Source of the DNA: a bacterium
GTDB lineage: Bacteria > Actinomycetota > Acidimicrobiia > Spongiisociales > Spongiisociaceae
Direction: 5' to 3'
Length of the DNA stretch: 55,436 nucleotides
NCBI GenBank assembly: GCA_026710435.1
Contig: JAPOQZ010000020.1
Span: 1 to 55,436 of the forward strand
The notes beneath the pieces were generated by a model. The model was given only the letters and a program-made list of their open reading frames with translations, ran no database searches and was not told the DNA's origin. Position numbers and translations under genes: made by a program. Every line of letters starts with the position of its first letter. Positions within the stretch are counted from its first letter, which is position 1. Positions 1 to 11,000 of the stretch are shown here, in pieces.

Positions 1-181
1 ACACCCACGGCAACAGGCCACATCAACCACATGATCGTGACTGGGCCTGGCTTCACCCGACGGGTGAAGGTCCCGCCGGGCCGAGACGGGATTGTGGAAA
101 TGGCCGTAGTCCCTGGTCAGAAGCTTATATCCCGCACTCTGCTCGCCTAGTGCAAACCCCCGCATGAAAAATCGGGGCTAG
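1..181 (+). repeat. Long dispersed repeat, copy 1 (cut by window start)
   Basis: Bases 3 to 181 match 22350 to 22528 at a constant offset of 22347, with only a few substitutions. Homology stops abruptly at about 181. The 22.3 kb copy appears to extend about 30 bp further to the left, so this copy probably continues before the window. A diverged inverted relative lies near 27520-27645. I see no convincing coding sequence in it. The only open frames are short and antisense. Confidence 0.85.
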
Positions 182-256
182 AACTATCCAACGACTCCGG
201 CTGCTGTCCCATCTAGATCCGGGGCCTGTGACAGGCCCCGGGGGTCCTGCGGCTCG

Positions 257-560
257 GTGGTGGAAGCACCTCAGGGATGTGTAGTTCCGGCCCGGAAACG
301 AGTCCGTGAAAGACCACCAGGGTATTTCCGAGAACAGGTCCTCCGCAAGCGGCCGTACATCGACCCGGCCCGCTGCGCCCGGATCGTGGCAGCGTCGCTC
401 CACCGGGAGGAACAAACCGACGGCCCGTGTCCGCCGGTGGGGCGAGGTGACCCGCCCCACAGAGACAACCCCCCGTTTTCTTCGAGTTGTTACATTGGAG
501 AACGGCGAGACCATTCACAATGCCTTCTTCGATCGGCGGTTCCGAAAGGACGACCCATGA
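257..560 (+). pseudogene. DUF4258-like protein, frameshifted
   Basis: Two reading frames join into one recognisable protein. The first part carries YFREQVLRKRPYI and IVAASLHREEQTDG in the frame of base 257. The second carries RVRRWGEV, then LRVVTLENGETIHNAFFDRRF, in the frame ending at 560. The switch falls in the CCC at 424-426, and removing one C restores a continuous frame. This arrangement resembles a DUF4258-type small protein family that often precedes DUF2283 genes. A toxin-like role is my inference from that pairing. The stop overlaps the next start as ATGA, the coupling expected of a two-gene unit. The true start is unclear; GTG 257 is only the longest option. It is either a decayed gene or a one-base sequencing error. 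Confidence 0.6.
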
Positions 561-772
561 AGCTTCGCTACTACCCCGAAACCGACAGCCTTTACATCGA
601 GTTCAAACCGACTCCGGGCACCGAGACCCGCGAAGTAGCCGACGGACTGAACGTGGACCTCGACGCAGCCGGCGAAGTGGTCGGCTTCGACGTCGATCAC
701 GCGTCGAAGATACTGGACCTCACAACGCTCGAGACCGAATCGCTACCCCTGCGCAACGCTGCTGGTATCTGA
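557..772 (+). CDS. DUF2283 family protein
   Basis: This 71-residue protein has the usual DUF2283 length. It shows the typical layout: an N-terminal strand LRYYPETDSLYIEF, then EVADGLNVDLDAAGEVVGFDV, then a short leucine-rich tail. The ATG overlaps the stop of the upstream DUF4258-like frame (ATGA), so the two were probably translated together. DUF2283 proteins commonly sit next to DUF4258 genes and are suspected antitoxins, but no biochemical role can be read from the sequence. If the upstream partner is truly broken, this would be an orphan antitoxin-like gene. Confidence 0.75.
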   Translation: MKLRYYPETDSLYIEFKPTPGTETREVADGLNVDLDAAGEVVGFDVDHASKILDLTTLETESLPLRNAAGI

Positions 773-925
773 AACGCTCTGAGTCCGATGAGTTCCGCCG
801 GATACCTGGCTGTGCGCCGGTGTTGGCAGCGGTCTACCCCTCCGCGGAGGGACTCAGCGGGCAGTTTGAGGCAGGCCGGGGGCCCGCCGTTTGTCCACGG
901 CTAGGTTTCGCGCAGTCTCGGCTAA

Positions 926-3097
926 TCATCGGGGAACTACGCCCGGGGTCGTCGCGCAGGCGGTGCCGGCAACCGGGCGCAGCCAACACATCCATTGATC
1001 GGACTGCTGGAGGTGAGTAACTCCGATCAGGGCTGTCTCGAGGAAGCGAAGGGCGTCGTAGAAGTTGTACCGGTCGTAGAAGACCTGTGCCTGATCGACC
1101 ATCGCCTGCCGGCTCTCGGAGAGGTCCATCTCCATCGCCCTGGTGAACAGCGCGTCGGAACGCTCCTGCATCCCCTTCAGGTCGTAGTAGATCTCCTTCG
1201 CGAGCAGGAACTCCTCCAGCGCCGCCTGGCTGTTGAGGTTCTCGGACAGGACGCCCACTGCCTTCAGTTGCTCGATCTGGGTCACGAACCCCGTTTCCGG
1301 GTGGTAACTCGGCAGGCTCAGGTCCCAGAGGGCTTCCTGGTCTTCCCAGTTGAAGGACGGATGGATGGTATCCCAGGAGATTCCGATGTCCTCTGGCTCC
1401 AGCGATAGTGCGCGCCTCCAATTGATGAGCCGTGCCTCGTTTTTCCAACCCTCGTATTGGGTCTCGGGATCCTCTAGGAAGGCGAGCACACGGTTGGCGA
1501 CGGAAACGACCCGGTATGCCAAGTCCTTGTTCTCCTCAACCCACTCGCGGCGGGCCAGCAGGCCCGTTCCACCGACGGTGGCCGAGGCGATAGCTGCCTG
1601 CTGGGAGGCCGCATCGTGCTCGTACATCATCGCGAAGCTGATCAGCGGGTCCCACCCGTTGCGTATCATCTGCACCAGGGTGGGGCCGCCGTACGGCATC
1701 GCGAAATCGATCTGTCCCTCGACCGCGGCAAGCCGGACGATGGTCGGGTCGTCGACGTACACCGGGGTGGCGTAGTAACGCCAGTCGTTGGAGGTTATCC
1801 GGATCGGCTGCGTGTTGCCGGACTGGTGAAGGAGGGGGGTCCCATCCCGGTTGAGGAGGACCAGCGGGTTCCCTTCTGTGTCCAGCGCCGGGATCTCATC
1901 AACGACGGCCTCCCACCACTCGGGCAGGTAGGCGAAAAACGCGTCCGCGTACTGGGCCTGGACGGTGCTGTGCGGCGGGATGTGGATCTCCTTGTCCACC
2001 AGTTGCTCGACAGCCGCTTCGGCAGCTTCGCGGAAGGACATGCCTTCCTCCATGAACTCCAGGGCGGTCTTCGCGTCGCTGGATGGCGCCACCAGGATGA
2101 CGTAGCCCAGCCAGATATCCGTGAAGTGGATGGGCGGGATGTCCTGACCGAAGGTTTCCAGCGTCGGGAAAAGGCCCGGCACCCAGGCCTGCGCCACGTC
2201 GCCATGGCCCTGCTCCAACCAGGGAATGATCTCCTGAGAGGAGGTGAAATAGTGGTAGGTCGGCTGATTCGGGGTGATGGTGATGTTCAGCTCGTCCCAC
2301 CACCCCAACTCGAGCGGGATCTGCCAGTGGGCGAGGTCGGCGCAGCAGGGATAGATGCCCATGCGCACTTCGGCGGCCCTGATCTCCGGCGGCTCCACCG
2401 TCATGGTTGTTGGCTCGGACTTGGTTGGGGGTTGTGGAGGGATCCCGCGCCCGGAAACGTTGTGCCATAGGCCGATGAGGTACACGGCCATCTGGGCTCG
2501 AGTGACCGCCTCAGTGCCTTTACCTTCGGTCTGGTTGGGTAACACCCGCAGCCGCGTCAGGCACTCCACGGCAGTTTCCAACTCGGCGGCTCCGTCGGAG
2601 CAGGTGTTCCCGGCCTTCAGGTAGACGCGTAGCAGGAACCGTGAGATCTGCGACGCTTTGAGCGTATCCCCGGGCCCGAAGGTCGTCGCGGTTGTTCCCG
2701 CAGCGATTCCTAAGTTATATAGGCATTCGATGTTGGGTCGGTGGACGCTGCCAAAAACGTCTTCGAACGAGGATGCGCCGGTAGGGCATTGGTTGCCTAA
2801 CACGTCCTGCCAAAGCCGTACCAGAAAGGAAGCCAGCTGCCCACGACTCAACTCCCGTTCTGGGCCATAGCTACCGTCGCCCGTTCCCGCTGATAGGCCC
2901 AAGGCTCGCATACACAGAACATAGGACGCCCCGTAGTCACCGGCTCTCACGTCGTTGAACTGTTCCACCGAACCCACATCACACAGATGATCGGCAGTAT
3001 CCGGCTGGGTACCGACCGGTACCACGACCCCGGCCGGCAGTGCCAACCCGACGATCAGCATCATCGCGACCGTCAAGCCCCACTGTTTTGTGATCAT
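926..3097 (-). CDS. SLH-repeat protein fused to an ABC-type substrate-binding domain
   Basis: This 723-residue secreted protein starts at ATG 3097, where GAGGA lies about 8 nt upstream and a signal peptide (ITKQWGLTVAMMLIVGLALP) begins. Residues about 40-220 hold three SLH-like repeats, recognisable from FNDVRAGDYGASYV, FEDVFGSVHRPNIECL and AVTRAQMAVYLIGLW. After a proline/threonine linker, residues about 245-700 resemble periplasmic binding proteins of the NMT1/taurine type, beginning RMGIYPCCADLAHWQIPLE. SLH repeats normally anchor proteins to the cell wall. A binding protein tethered that way could capture a solute at the surface, which is inference. No permease or ATPase gene for it lies nearby, so the ligand is unknown. 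The long version from 3184 is rejected because it adds residues before the signal peptide. Confidence 0.75.
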   Translation of the reverse strand: MITKQWGLTVAMMLIVGLALPAGVVVPVGTQPDTADHLCDVGSVEQFNDVRAGDYGASYVLCMRALGLSAGTGDGSYGPERELSRGQLASFLVRLWQDVLGNQCPTGASSFEDVFGSVHRPNIECLYNLGIAAGTTATTFGPGDTLKASQISRFLLRVYLKAGNTCSDGAAELETAVECLTRLRVLPNQTEGKGTEAVTRAQMAVYLIGLWHNVSGRGIPPQPPTKSEPTTMTVEPPEIRAAEVRMGIYPCCADLAHWQIPLELGWWDELNITITPNQPTYHYFTSSQEIIPWLEQGHGDVAQAWVPGLFPTLETFGQDIPPIHFTDIWLGYVILVAPSSDAKTALEFMEEGMSFREAAEAAVEQLVDKEIHIPPHSTVQAQYADAFFAYLPEWWEAVVDEIPALDTEGNPLVLLNRDGTPLLHQSGNTQPIRITSNDWRYYATPVYVDDPTIVRLAAVEGQIDFAMPYGGPTLVQMIRNGWDPLISFAMMYEHDAASQQAAIASATVGGTGLLARREWVEENKDLAYRVVSVANRVLAFLEDPETQYEGWKNEARLINWRRALSLEPEDIGISWDTIHPSFNWEDQEALWDLSLPSYHPETGFVTQIEQLKAVGVLSENLNSQAALEEFLLAKEIYYDLKGMQERSDALFTRAMEMDLSESRQAMVDQAQVFYDRYNFYDALRFLETALIGVTHLQQSDQWMCWLRPVAGTACATTPGVVPR

Positions 3098-3394
3098 TTC
3101 TTGAATTCCTCGATTAGAGGATGCGCGGATAGGTGGGTTCCTGTGGTCGCCGTGGCCGCGGCTGCCGCCGTCGCATAACGGCAACGGTGTCGTTGCAGGG
3201 ACCCATCCCTACACGAGCGCATCCTGAGTAATGCACAGATTCATACGATACAGAATCAACTGCTAGGCACATCATAGAGTTTGTCCGATCATCATTCGAC
3301 TATCATTCGACAGTGAGTCGGCGACGGACACCACAGGATGACTTCGATGTCTATCACGCACACGGCGGGGTCCCGGCGGAACCGCAGGCTTGTC

Positions 3395-4139
3395 ATGAAG
3401 CGGGCCTTCTCGTGGCGTCGCTTCGCGCTGTGCTGATCGCGCCGGGGTTGTTCTTCGTCGGTGGCGGCGCCCTGACGGCGCAGACCCAGCAGTCCGCCCA
3501 ACAGTTCAATGTGCTGTTGAGCAACGTCGGCCAACCCAGCAGCGGCTACGCCGAGCTTGCTAGCTCGTATCCCACCATGACCCAACCTTCACCACCGGCG
3601 GATCGCGCGCCCGCTCCGGGCGTTTCGTGTTGTCGAGCGTCGAGATGCATGTGAACACACAGTCGGGGCTCGAAAGCACGGAGGTCGCGACGGTCAAGGC
3701 GGAGCTGTGGACCTATCATCCGACCCAGGTCTTGGACAGCAAGGTCTTCGACTTGACGGTCCCTGCCTCGATCGCGACAGCGAACGGCGTCGAGCGCGGC
3801 CCCAATCTCATTCGAGTCGACGCTGGTTGCAGTCTGGCGAAGGCGATCAACGAGGCCAACGGCGCCACCCGGAACGTCGGCAGCTGCGAGCCGGGCGACG
3901 ACGGGACCGGCGCGACGAGGGCCGACCGCATCGAGTTGACCGGCGATATCACGCTGGGAGCCCACCCGCCGGACATCACATCGAACGTCATCATCCACTG
4001 CAACGGCTACACCATCGACGGCGCCAACCTGGACCAGCCGTTCAACAGTCGTCACCGGCAGCCGCCCCCTGAACAGCCGCCACAACAACAGGACCCGCTG
4101 CCCGACCAGGACGGCTGGCGGATAGGGGTTGAGGAGTAG
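3395..4139 (+). pseudogene. Secreted anchor/CSLREA-type protein, two frameshifts
   Basis: A conserved protein can be followed through three frames. It begins MKRAFSWRRFAL at 3395, continues as VLIAPGLFFVGGGALTAQ with a shift near 3430, then runs to SSYPTMTQ. From about 3580 it resumes as TFTTGGSRARSGRFVLSSVE. Each junction fits loss of one base. The N-terminus is a signal peptide. The middle resembles the surface domain that begins 'SNVGQPS...' in many actinobacterial proteins. The end, CSLAKAINEANG and ITLGAHPPDI, resembles the start of CSLREA/parallel beta-helix surface proteins, but the helix is missing. The protein is therefore also truncated at the C-terminus. Its last codons abut the next gene (stop 4137-4139, GTG 4142). 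Probably a decayed adhesin-like gene; sequencing error could explain the shifts but not the short C-terminus. Confidence 0.6.
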
Positions 4140-4141
4140 GT

Positions 4142-5038
4142 GTGAAACGTTTTGTTGTTGCTGTCGTGGGTGCGTTGGCAGTGTTGGCTGCGGGCGTGGT
4201 CATGCTGGACCTGCGGGATGATCCCCACCCCGAGGAAGTGGTGCTGACCGCCATGGCCGTAACAGGGGAAACGGCGGTTTCCGGTCAGCCGGAGTCTGTC
4301 GGCACCCACTCTGAGCCTGAGAGGTCGGGCGGATCGGGGGATGCTATCGAACTGCTCTCCGATGAATTCCCCCTCCCGGAGAAGAGCACTGTTTCCGGGA
4401 GCACCGGCTCGGGTGGCCCTGACGAACCCGGACCGGCGCCGCAGTCCGATGCTGTCATAGTCGAGAAGCCGGGCGGATCGGTCGACTACGGTGATTCGGC
4501 CCGGGCAGAGCCTCCGGTGGACGACGACAAGGGGCCTGAGCCTCTCGACTCCGATCCGGTGGCCAACTCCGATCCGGTCGAAACGAGCGATTCAGCAGAA
4601 GGCCCGACCTACACCTGGCAGGACGGTGATCGGACCCTGCAGGTGAGGCTGCAACCCGATCTCACCGTGGGGGAGGACGGCGCCATCGTCGAGGGCGAAC
4701 CGGGGAACGGGAATCAAGGCAGAGAGCGAGGCAGGGCTGCCACCATCCGCGAAAACGCACAACCAGTGTTTCGCTCGGACACCGGCGCCTTGATGACGTT
4801 GCCCGGGGGTGTGGTGCTGGCACTCGATCCGGATTGGGACGAGACTCAAACCGACGGATTCTTCGCCGAGAACCAGATCCCGCTGGGATGGGTTTCGGAG
4901 TCGGAGTGGCTTCCAAACGTTTTCTTCATCGAGACCAACCCCGGATTCCCCTCGTTGGACCTGGCCAACGCACTGGCAGGACGGGACGGGGTGGTCTACG
5001 CCATCCCCAACTGGTCCGAGACAATCGGAACCAGATAG
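4142..5038 (+). CDS. Secreted protein with subtilase-prodomain-like C-terminus
   Basis: This 298-residue protein starts at GTG 4142 with GAGGAG five nt upstream. An N-terminal hydrophobic segment (FVVAVVGALAVLAAGVVML) acts as signal peptide or membrane anchor. Residues about 25-160 are an acidic, Pro/Ser/Gly-rich linker without visible fold. Residues about 200-296 look like the propeptide of subtilisin-like proteases: GGVVLALDPDWDETQTDGFF, then NVFFIETNPGFPSL and DGVVYAIPNW. The next gene, 11 bp downstream on the same strand, is a subtilase that lacks such a prodomain. I infer that this protein serves in trans as folding aid or inhibitor of that protease. The fold assignment is by pattern only. 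Confidence 0.7.
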   Translation: MKRFVVAVVGALAVLAAGVVMLDLRDDPHPEEVVLTAMAVTGETAVSGQPESVGTHSEPERSGGSGDAIELLSDEFPLPEKSTVSGSTGSGGPDEPGPAPQSDAVIVEKPGGSVDYGDSARAEPPVDDDKGPEPLDSDPVANSDPVETSDSAEGPTYTWQDGDRTLQVRLQPDLTVGEDGAIVEGEPGNGNQGRERGRAATIRENAQPVFRSDTGALMTLPGGVVLALDPDWDETQTDGFFAENQIPLGWVSESEWLPNVFFIETNPGFPSLDLANALAGRDGVVYAIPNWSETIGTR

Positions 5039-5049
5039 AGGGACCCGTA

Positions 5050-8000
5050 TTGAATCCGGCAGGACCGAGGCCACCCTGGTTGAGACACCTGCGTACCTTC
5101 CTGGCTCTGGCGCTTCTCGCCCTTCTCGTAGCGCCCGCCGAAGGGCAGCCACAGACACCCGGCCCGCCGACCATCGACTCTGTTACCCCGTTCCACCAGG
5201 CCCTTATCATCGAATGGACCGCCCCCGGCGGCGTGACCGGCATCACGGCTTACGACCTGCGTTATATAGAGACCGCCGCCACCGACAAGTCCGACTCCCA
5301 GTGGACCGTGTTGTCCGGTATCTGGACTTCGGGCGACCTGCGGTATGTCCTCGGTGGTCTCACCAACGGCACCGAATACGACGTGCAGTTACGAACGGTG
5401 ACCTCCGTATCGGGCGCCTGGTCGGCCACCAGCACCGGGACACCGGAGTCGAACGAGCCCGAGGTCATCAAGGGCGACGAGGCGTTGACCGTCTCCTGGG
5501 AGGTCCCCGCCGACACCGACGAAGCCGACATCACCGCCTACGACCTGCGCTACAGGCAGAGCACGGCCACCACCTGGATCGAGAGAGAGGGCATCTGGAC
5601 TTCCGGTCAGCGCGAATACCTTCTCAGCGGCTTGTCCAACGGCACCGAATACGACCTCCAGGTCCGCCCGGTAACCACCTCCAAGGGCACATGGTCGGCT
5701 ACCGGACGGGGCAGGCCCGCCGAACACGGCGGAACCAGGGCGACGGCCACCCACCTGCCGCTCGACACCCGGATGGGAGGAGCGATCAAACCGGCATCCG
5801 ATGTCGACTATTTCACGATAGTCCTGGGCGCACGGACCGAATTCTTCGTATTCACTGAGGGCACAGTCGACACGGTAGGGAGACTTTACGACGCAACGGG
5901 AACCCAGTTGGCTTATAGCGATGACGCCGGCCTCCCCCACGGCCCTAGGAATTTCGCCATCACAGCGGCCCTGGCGGCGGGAACATACTACCTCCGGGTA
6001 ACCAGCTACCCCAGCATAACCAGGCCTAGGGACAGAACGGGAGCCTATGTCCTGGTGGCCGAGACCACCCCGGAAACCACCGGCCGGAGCGATGCCGCGG
6101 ACATAGAACTCGACAGCATCGAGTACAGCGTTCTGTATCCACGCGGGGATGAGGATTACTTCAAGCTGGAACTGGCGGACGAGACCGATCTGATGATCCG
6201 CAGTGTCACCCGGATCTACGACTTGAGAGCCGAATTGCTCGACAGCAACGGGAACAAGCTCTTGTTGAACGATGACGGCCACCTCCCGTCCGACAGGAGA
6301 GAATTCATGATCCGCTCCACGCTGTCGCCCGGGGTTTACTACCTCAAAGTCGAATCGTATCCTCATTCCCGGGCGTCTCGATACGCGGTTACAGGTCTAT
6401 ATGCGATCCACGTCGAGGTCATAGAAGAACCGGGCAACACTCTCTCCGACGCCATTGAGATGGCATTCGACACCGACGCCACATCCTTTCTGGAAGGCGG
6501 TCGGATGGAACCCTCGACCGACGTGGACTATTTCAAGGTGGTCACCACCAGTCCCACCTACGTGTTCATCCGGGCTGTTAGCTATTCGGTGGATGTGGAC
6601 GGAGCGCTGCTGGACAGCCAGGGCATGGCGGTGCAGGCGGATGTCTACGAGGACACGTTCTATGGACGGAGCGGGCCCACCGACGCCGCCCAGGGTTTCA
6701 CGGTGCGCACCCTCCTGCCGGCCGGGACGCATTACATAAAAGTGGATGTCGCCAACGATGCCGGGACGGGCACCTACGCCATCTCCGTCGCCGAGGACAG
6801 GATTCGTCTGGCCGCCCGCACCACCTGCTCGACGATACCCGCCACTTTCAGCGATCCCTTCTCAGGGTGCCAATGGCACCTCCGCAATACGGGCCAGTTG
6901 AGTGGCGACGCCGGGGAGGACCTCAACGTCAGAGACGTGTGGGCAGGCAACAACCTGGGAGCGGGAGTCAACGTGGCGGTGGTGGACAACGGATTGGACC
7001 ATCGGCACGACGATCTGGCGGCCAACGTCGACGCGAGCCGCAACCACGACTATACGGGCGGCGATGACGTCTTTCACTTCGGCGAGACCCACGGCACGCG
7101 GGTGGCGGGCGTCATCGCCGCCCGAGACAACGACGTGGGGGTAAGGGGAGTGGCGCCGCGGGCGACGATCTACGGCTTCAACATCCTGCGTGCCGGCACC
7201 GAGGCAAACGTCGTGGACGCCGCGGGTCGGGAGATGGACACCACGCACATCTCGAACAACAGTTGGGGTTTTCTGGAGGGCCCCGGGGTTGATCGGACCA
7301 GCGTGGCCTGGGAGAACGCGGTGGAAGCGGGAATCACCCGCGGCGTCGGCGGCAAAGGGGTGCTCTACGTGTGGTCCGCCGGCAACGGACACCGGGCCGG
7401 CGACAACGCCAGTCTCGATGAAATAGCAAACTTCTACGGCGTGACCGCGGTGTGCGCGGTGACGGATCGGGGCGAAAGGGCATCCTACTCCGAGATGGGC
7501 GCCAACCTGTGGGTGTGCGGCCCCTCGAGCGGCGGGCGAGCCGGCATCGCCACTACCACCAATTTCAACGTTTATTACGACTCGTTCGGCGGCACCTCGG
7601 CGGCGGCGCCCGCCGTGTCGGGAGTGGCCGCCCTGGTTCGCTCCGCCAACCCCGATCTGACCTGGCGGGACGTGAAGCTCGTCCTGGCCGGCTCGGCCCG
7701 CAAGAACGATCGCACCGACGCCGGCTGGGAGACCGGCGCCGCCAAGTACGGCTCCGACTCCGAGAGATACAACTTCAATCATCAGTACGGCTTCGGTGCG
7801 GTGGACGCCAAAGCGGCGGTGGATCTGGCGGACGGCTGGACCCTCCTTCCCCCATTCACCGAAGAGACCGTCGACTCGACCGGAGGGCCCGTCACGATAC
7901 CCGACACCCGAACCTCGGTGACCAGCGCAGTAACCATAGGTTCCGACGTGCAGTTCACCGAGTTCGTCGAGATCAACGTCGACCTCTCGATCGGGCGCTT

Positions 8001-11000
8001 CAGGGACCTGTCGGTGGAGTTGGTGTCCCCCTCGGGGGCGGTCTCGGTGCTGTCCACACCCCTTGACCCGGATAGATGCGCGTCGTACAACAGGAGCTAC
8101 GACACCGAATGCGGGCTGGACGGCGAGTTCCGATTCGGTTCGGCCAGGCATCTGGGCGAGAACCCCGCAGGCGAATGGACACTCCGAGTCACCGATCAGC
8201 ACAGATTCGGGGTCACCGGCGAACTCAGAAACTGGAGCCTGACCGTCTACGGGCACGGAGGCGTCCCCGGGGAACCGGTTATCAAGCGGATAGTTCCCGG
8301 CGACACTTCTCTCACCGTCAACTGGAGTCCCCCGTCCGTCGGCGCCTCTACGATCACCGCCTACCAGGTCCGCCACATCGAGAGCAGCGCCCCGGACAAG
8401 TCCGACAGCAACTGGACCGAAGAGGACGCCGGCGACGGCACCGCCCGGTCGCACACCATCACCAGCCTGACCACCAACAGCCGGTACGACGTTCAACTGC
8501 GGGCGACCAACGACGTCGGCGACAGCCCGTGGTCCGCCACCACGGTAGGGACGCCGGTTCTCAACACCGACCCCTACTTCGAGGAAGCCGGCACCACGAG
8601 AAGCGTCGCCGAGAACTCCGCCCCCCGAACCGCGGTGGGAGCGGCGGTGACCGCTATCGACCCCGATGGACCCGCCCTGACCTACACGCTGTCCGGCGCC
8701 GGCGCCCGGTTCTTCGATTTCGACACCGGCACCGCCCAGATCACCGTGGCCGACGGGACCGTGCTGGACGCCGAGACACGGGACCGCTACTCGGTGAGCG
8801 TCTCGGTGAGCGACGGCAAGGACCAGGACGACCAGGACGACACCCGGACCGACGCCACCATCACGGTAAGCATCGAAGTGAGCGATATCGACGAGCCCCC
8901 GGTGGTCGCCGGGCAGGACAACATCTTCTACACCGAGAACGGCAGCACACCGATCGGCGTCTACACAGCCACCGATCCCGAACAACAGCAGATCTCGTCC
9001 TGGGGTATCGAAGGACCGGACGGCGCCCTGTTCGGATACGACCTGGCAAACAATCGGTTCACCGTGAAGTTTCAGGCGCCACCCGACTACGAGGCCCACG
9101 CGGACGCCGATGGGGACGGGACATACGAGTTGACAGTGACCGCCGGCACCGGCGGGACGGATACCGGCTCGTTGGCCGTGAAAGTGACGGTCACCAACGT
9201 CAACGAGCCTCATCAGGTGGGGGGTGGCACCTCGGTCGACGTTTCGGAAGGAGGGGCCCGGCGGGTGGGCGCCTACACGGTGACCGATCCGGAGAACGCC
9301 ATGTTCACCTGGGGACTCTCGGGCGCTGACCATGATGACTTCACCATCAGCAGTGACGGGGTTCTCAGTTTTGCCGCGGTCCCCGATTTCGAGGCCCGGG
9401 CCGACTCCAACCGCGACAACACCTTCGAGGTGACGGTGGAGGCCTCCGACGGCTCCATCACCGAAGACATCGACGTGGCCGTGAGGGTGACCAACGAGGA
9501 GGAGAGCGGGTCACTGACCCTGCCGACCCATCCCCAAGTGGACACGCGGATAACCGCGGTTCTCACCGATCCCGACGGCAGCATATCCAGCCGCACATGG
9601 GCATGGCACCGGTCCACCACCGCCTCCGGGCCATGGACGACGATCAGCGGGGCCACCTCCGGTACCTACACCCCGACCTCCACTGACGAAACCAACTACC
9701 TGCGAGCCACCGTCACCTACACGGACGGATACGGAACGGGAAACTCGGTACAAACGGTCGCCGACAACCCGGTCCAACCGAAACCGGCGACCAACCAGCC
9801 TCCCCGGTTCCCCACATCGACCGCCACCCGCTCGGTGGACGAGAACACCCGGGCAGGATCGGACATCGGCCTCCCGGTGGAGGCCGACGACACCGATCCT
9901 CTGACCTACACCATGGAAGGCGCCCACGCCACATCCTTCGAGATAGAACGATCCACCGGCCAACTCCTGACCAAGGATCCACTCGACTATGAAGGTCAGC
10001 GCCGCTATCAGGTGAGAGTCAAGGCCACCGATCCTTCGGGCGCCGCCGACACCATCGTGGTGACGATCGACGTCGTCAACCTGAACGAGCCGGGCACAGT
10101 CACCCTGTCGATGGACCCGCCGCGGGTAGGCGCCCCGATCAGAGCCGATCTAACCGATCCCGACGGCAGCCTCTCCGGCCGCACATGGGCATGGCACCGG
10201 TCCACCGCCGCCTCCGGGCCATGGACATCGATCAGCGGGGCCACCTCCGGTTCCTACACGCCGACCGCCGCAGACGAAAACCACTACCTGCGGGCCACCG
10301 TCACCTACACGGACGGGGAAGGTCCCGACACCGCGGAGGCCGTCACCCGGAGCCAAGTCGAACCCGAACCGGAACTCAGGCTATCTGCGACACCCACACG
10401 CATCACCGAAGGCCGGTCAGCCACCATAACCGCAGCTACCAGGAGCGGCGCCGCCCTCCCTCAGGACCGAACCATCACCCTGGTCCTCACCGGCAGCGCG
10501 ATCGAAGGAACCGACTATGCCATAGTCCCATCCGCGATCACGATCACCGCCGGCCAAGCATCCGGAACCGCCACCCTCACAGCCCTTACCGACAACACCT
10601 CAGAGCCGGCAGAGACCATCACCATCCGAGCTGTCACGAACGGTCGCACCGTCGGGACGGTCACCATCACCATCCCAGCCAACCGCAATACCCCTCCTCC
10701 GCCTCCTCCGCCTCCTCCGCCTCCTCCGCCTCCACCGCCTCCACCGCCTCCACCGCCCGGGCCAACCGAAGACGACGGTGACCCACCAGTGGATCCGGGA
10801 CGGCCCGAGTTCGTGGAGGGCACGACCGCGGTTCGTACGGTGGCGGAGAACAGGCCTGTGGGGTTCGAGTTGGGAGACCCGGTTGTGGCTACCGATCCCG
10901 ATGGTGACTCGCTTGTCTACACGCTGGGCGGCGCGGACGCCGGGTCGTTCGAGATAGATCCGTCATCCGGTCAGATAAGCACCCGGACCGTTCTCGACTA

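Noticed and set aside
4834..5049. N-terminal extension of the protease reading frame
   Set aside because: It overlaps the prodomain-like gene in another frame, lies before the signal peptide, and a TTG with ribosome-binding site at 5050 explains the start.
6862..9333. 823-residue open frame on the minus strand inside the protease gene
   Set aside because: It is antisense to the catalytic and P domains, which have clear motifs, and shows no domain of its own. Long antisense frames are expected in GC-rich genes.
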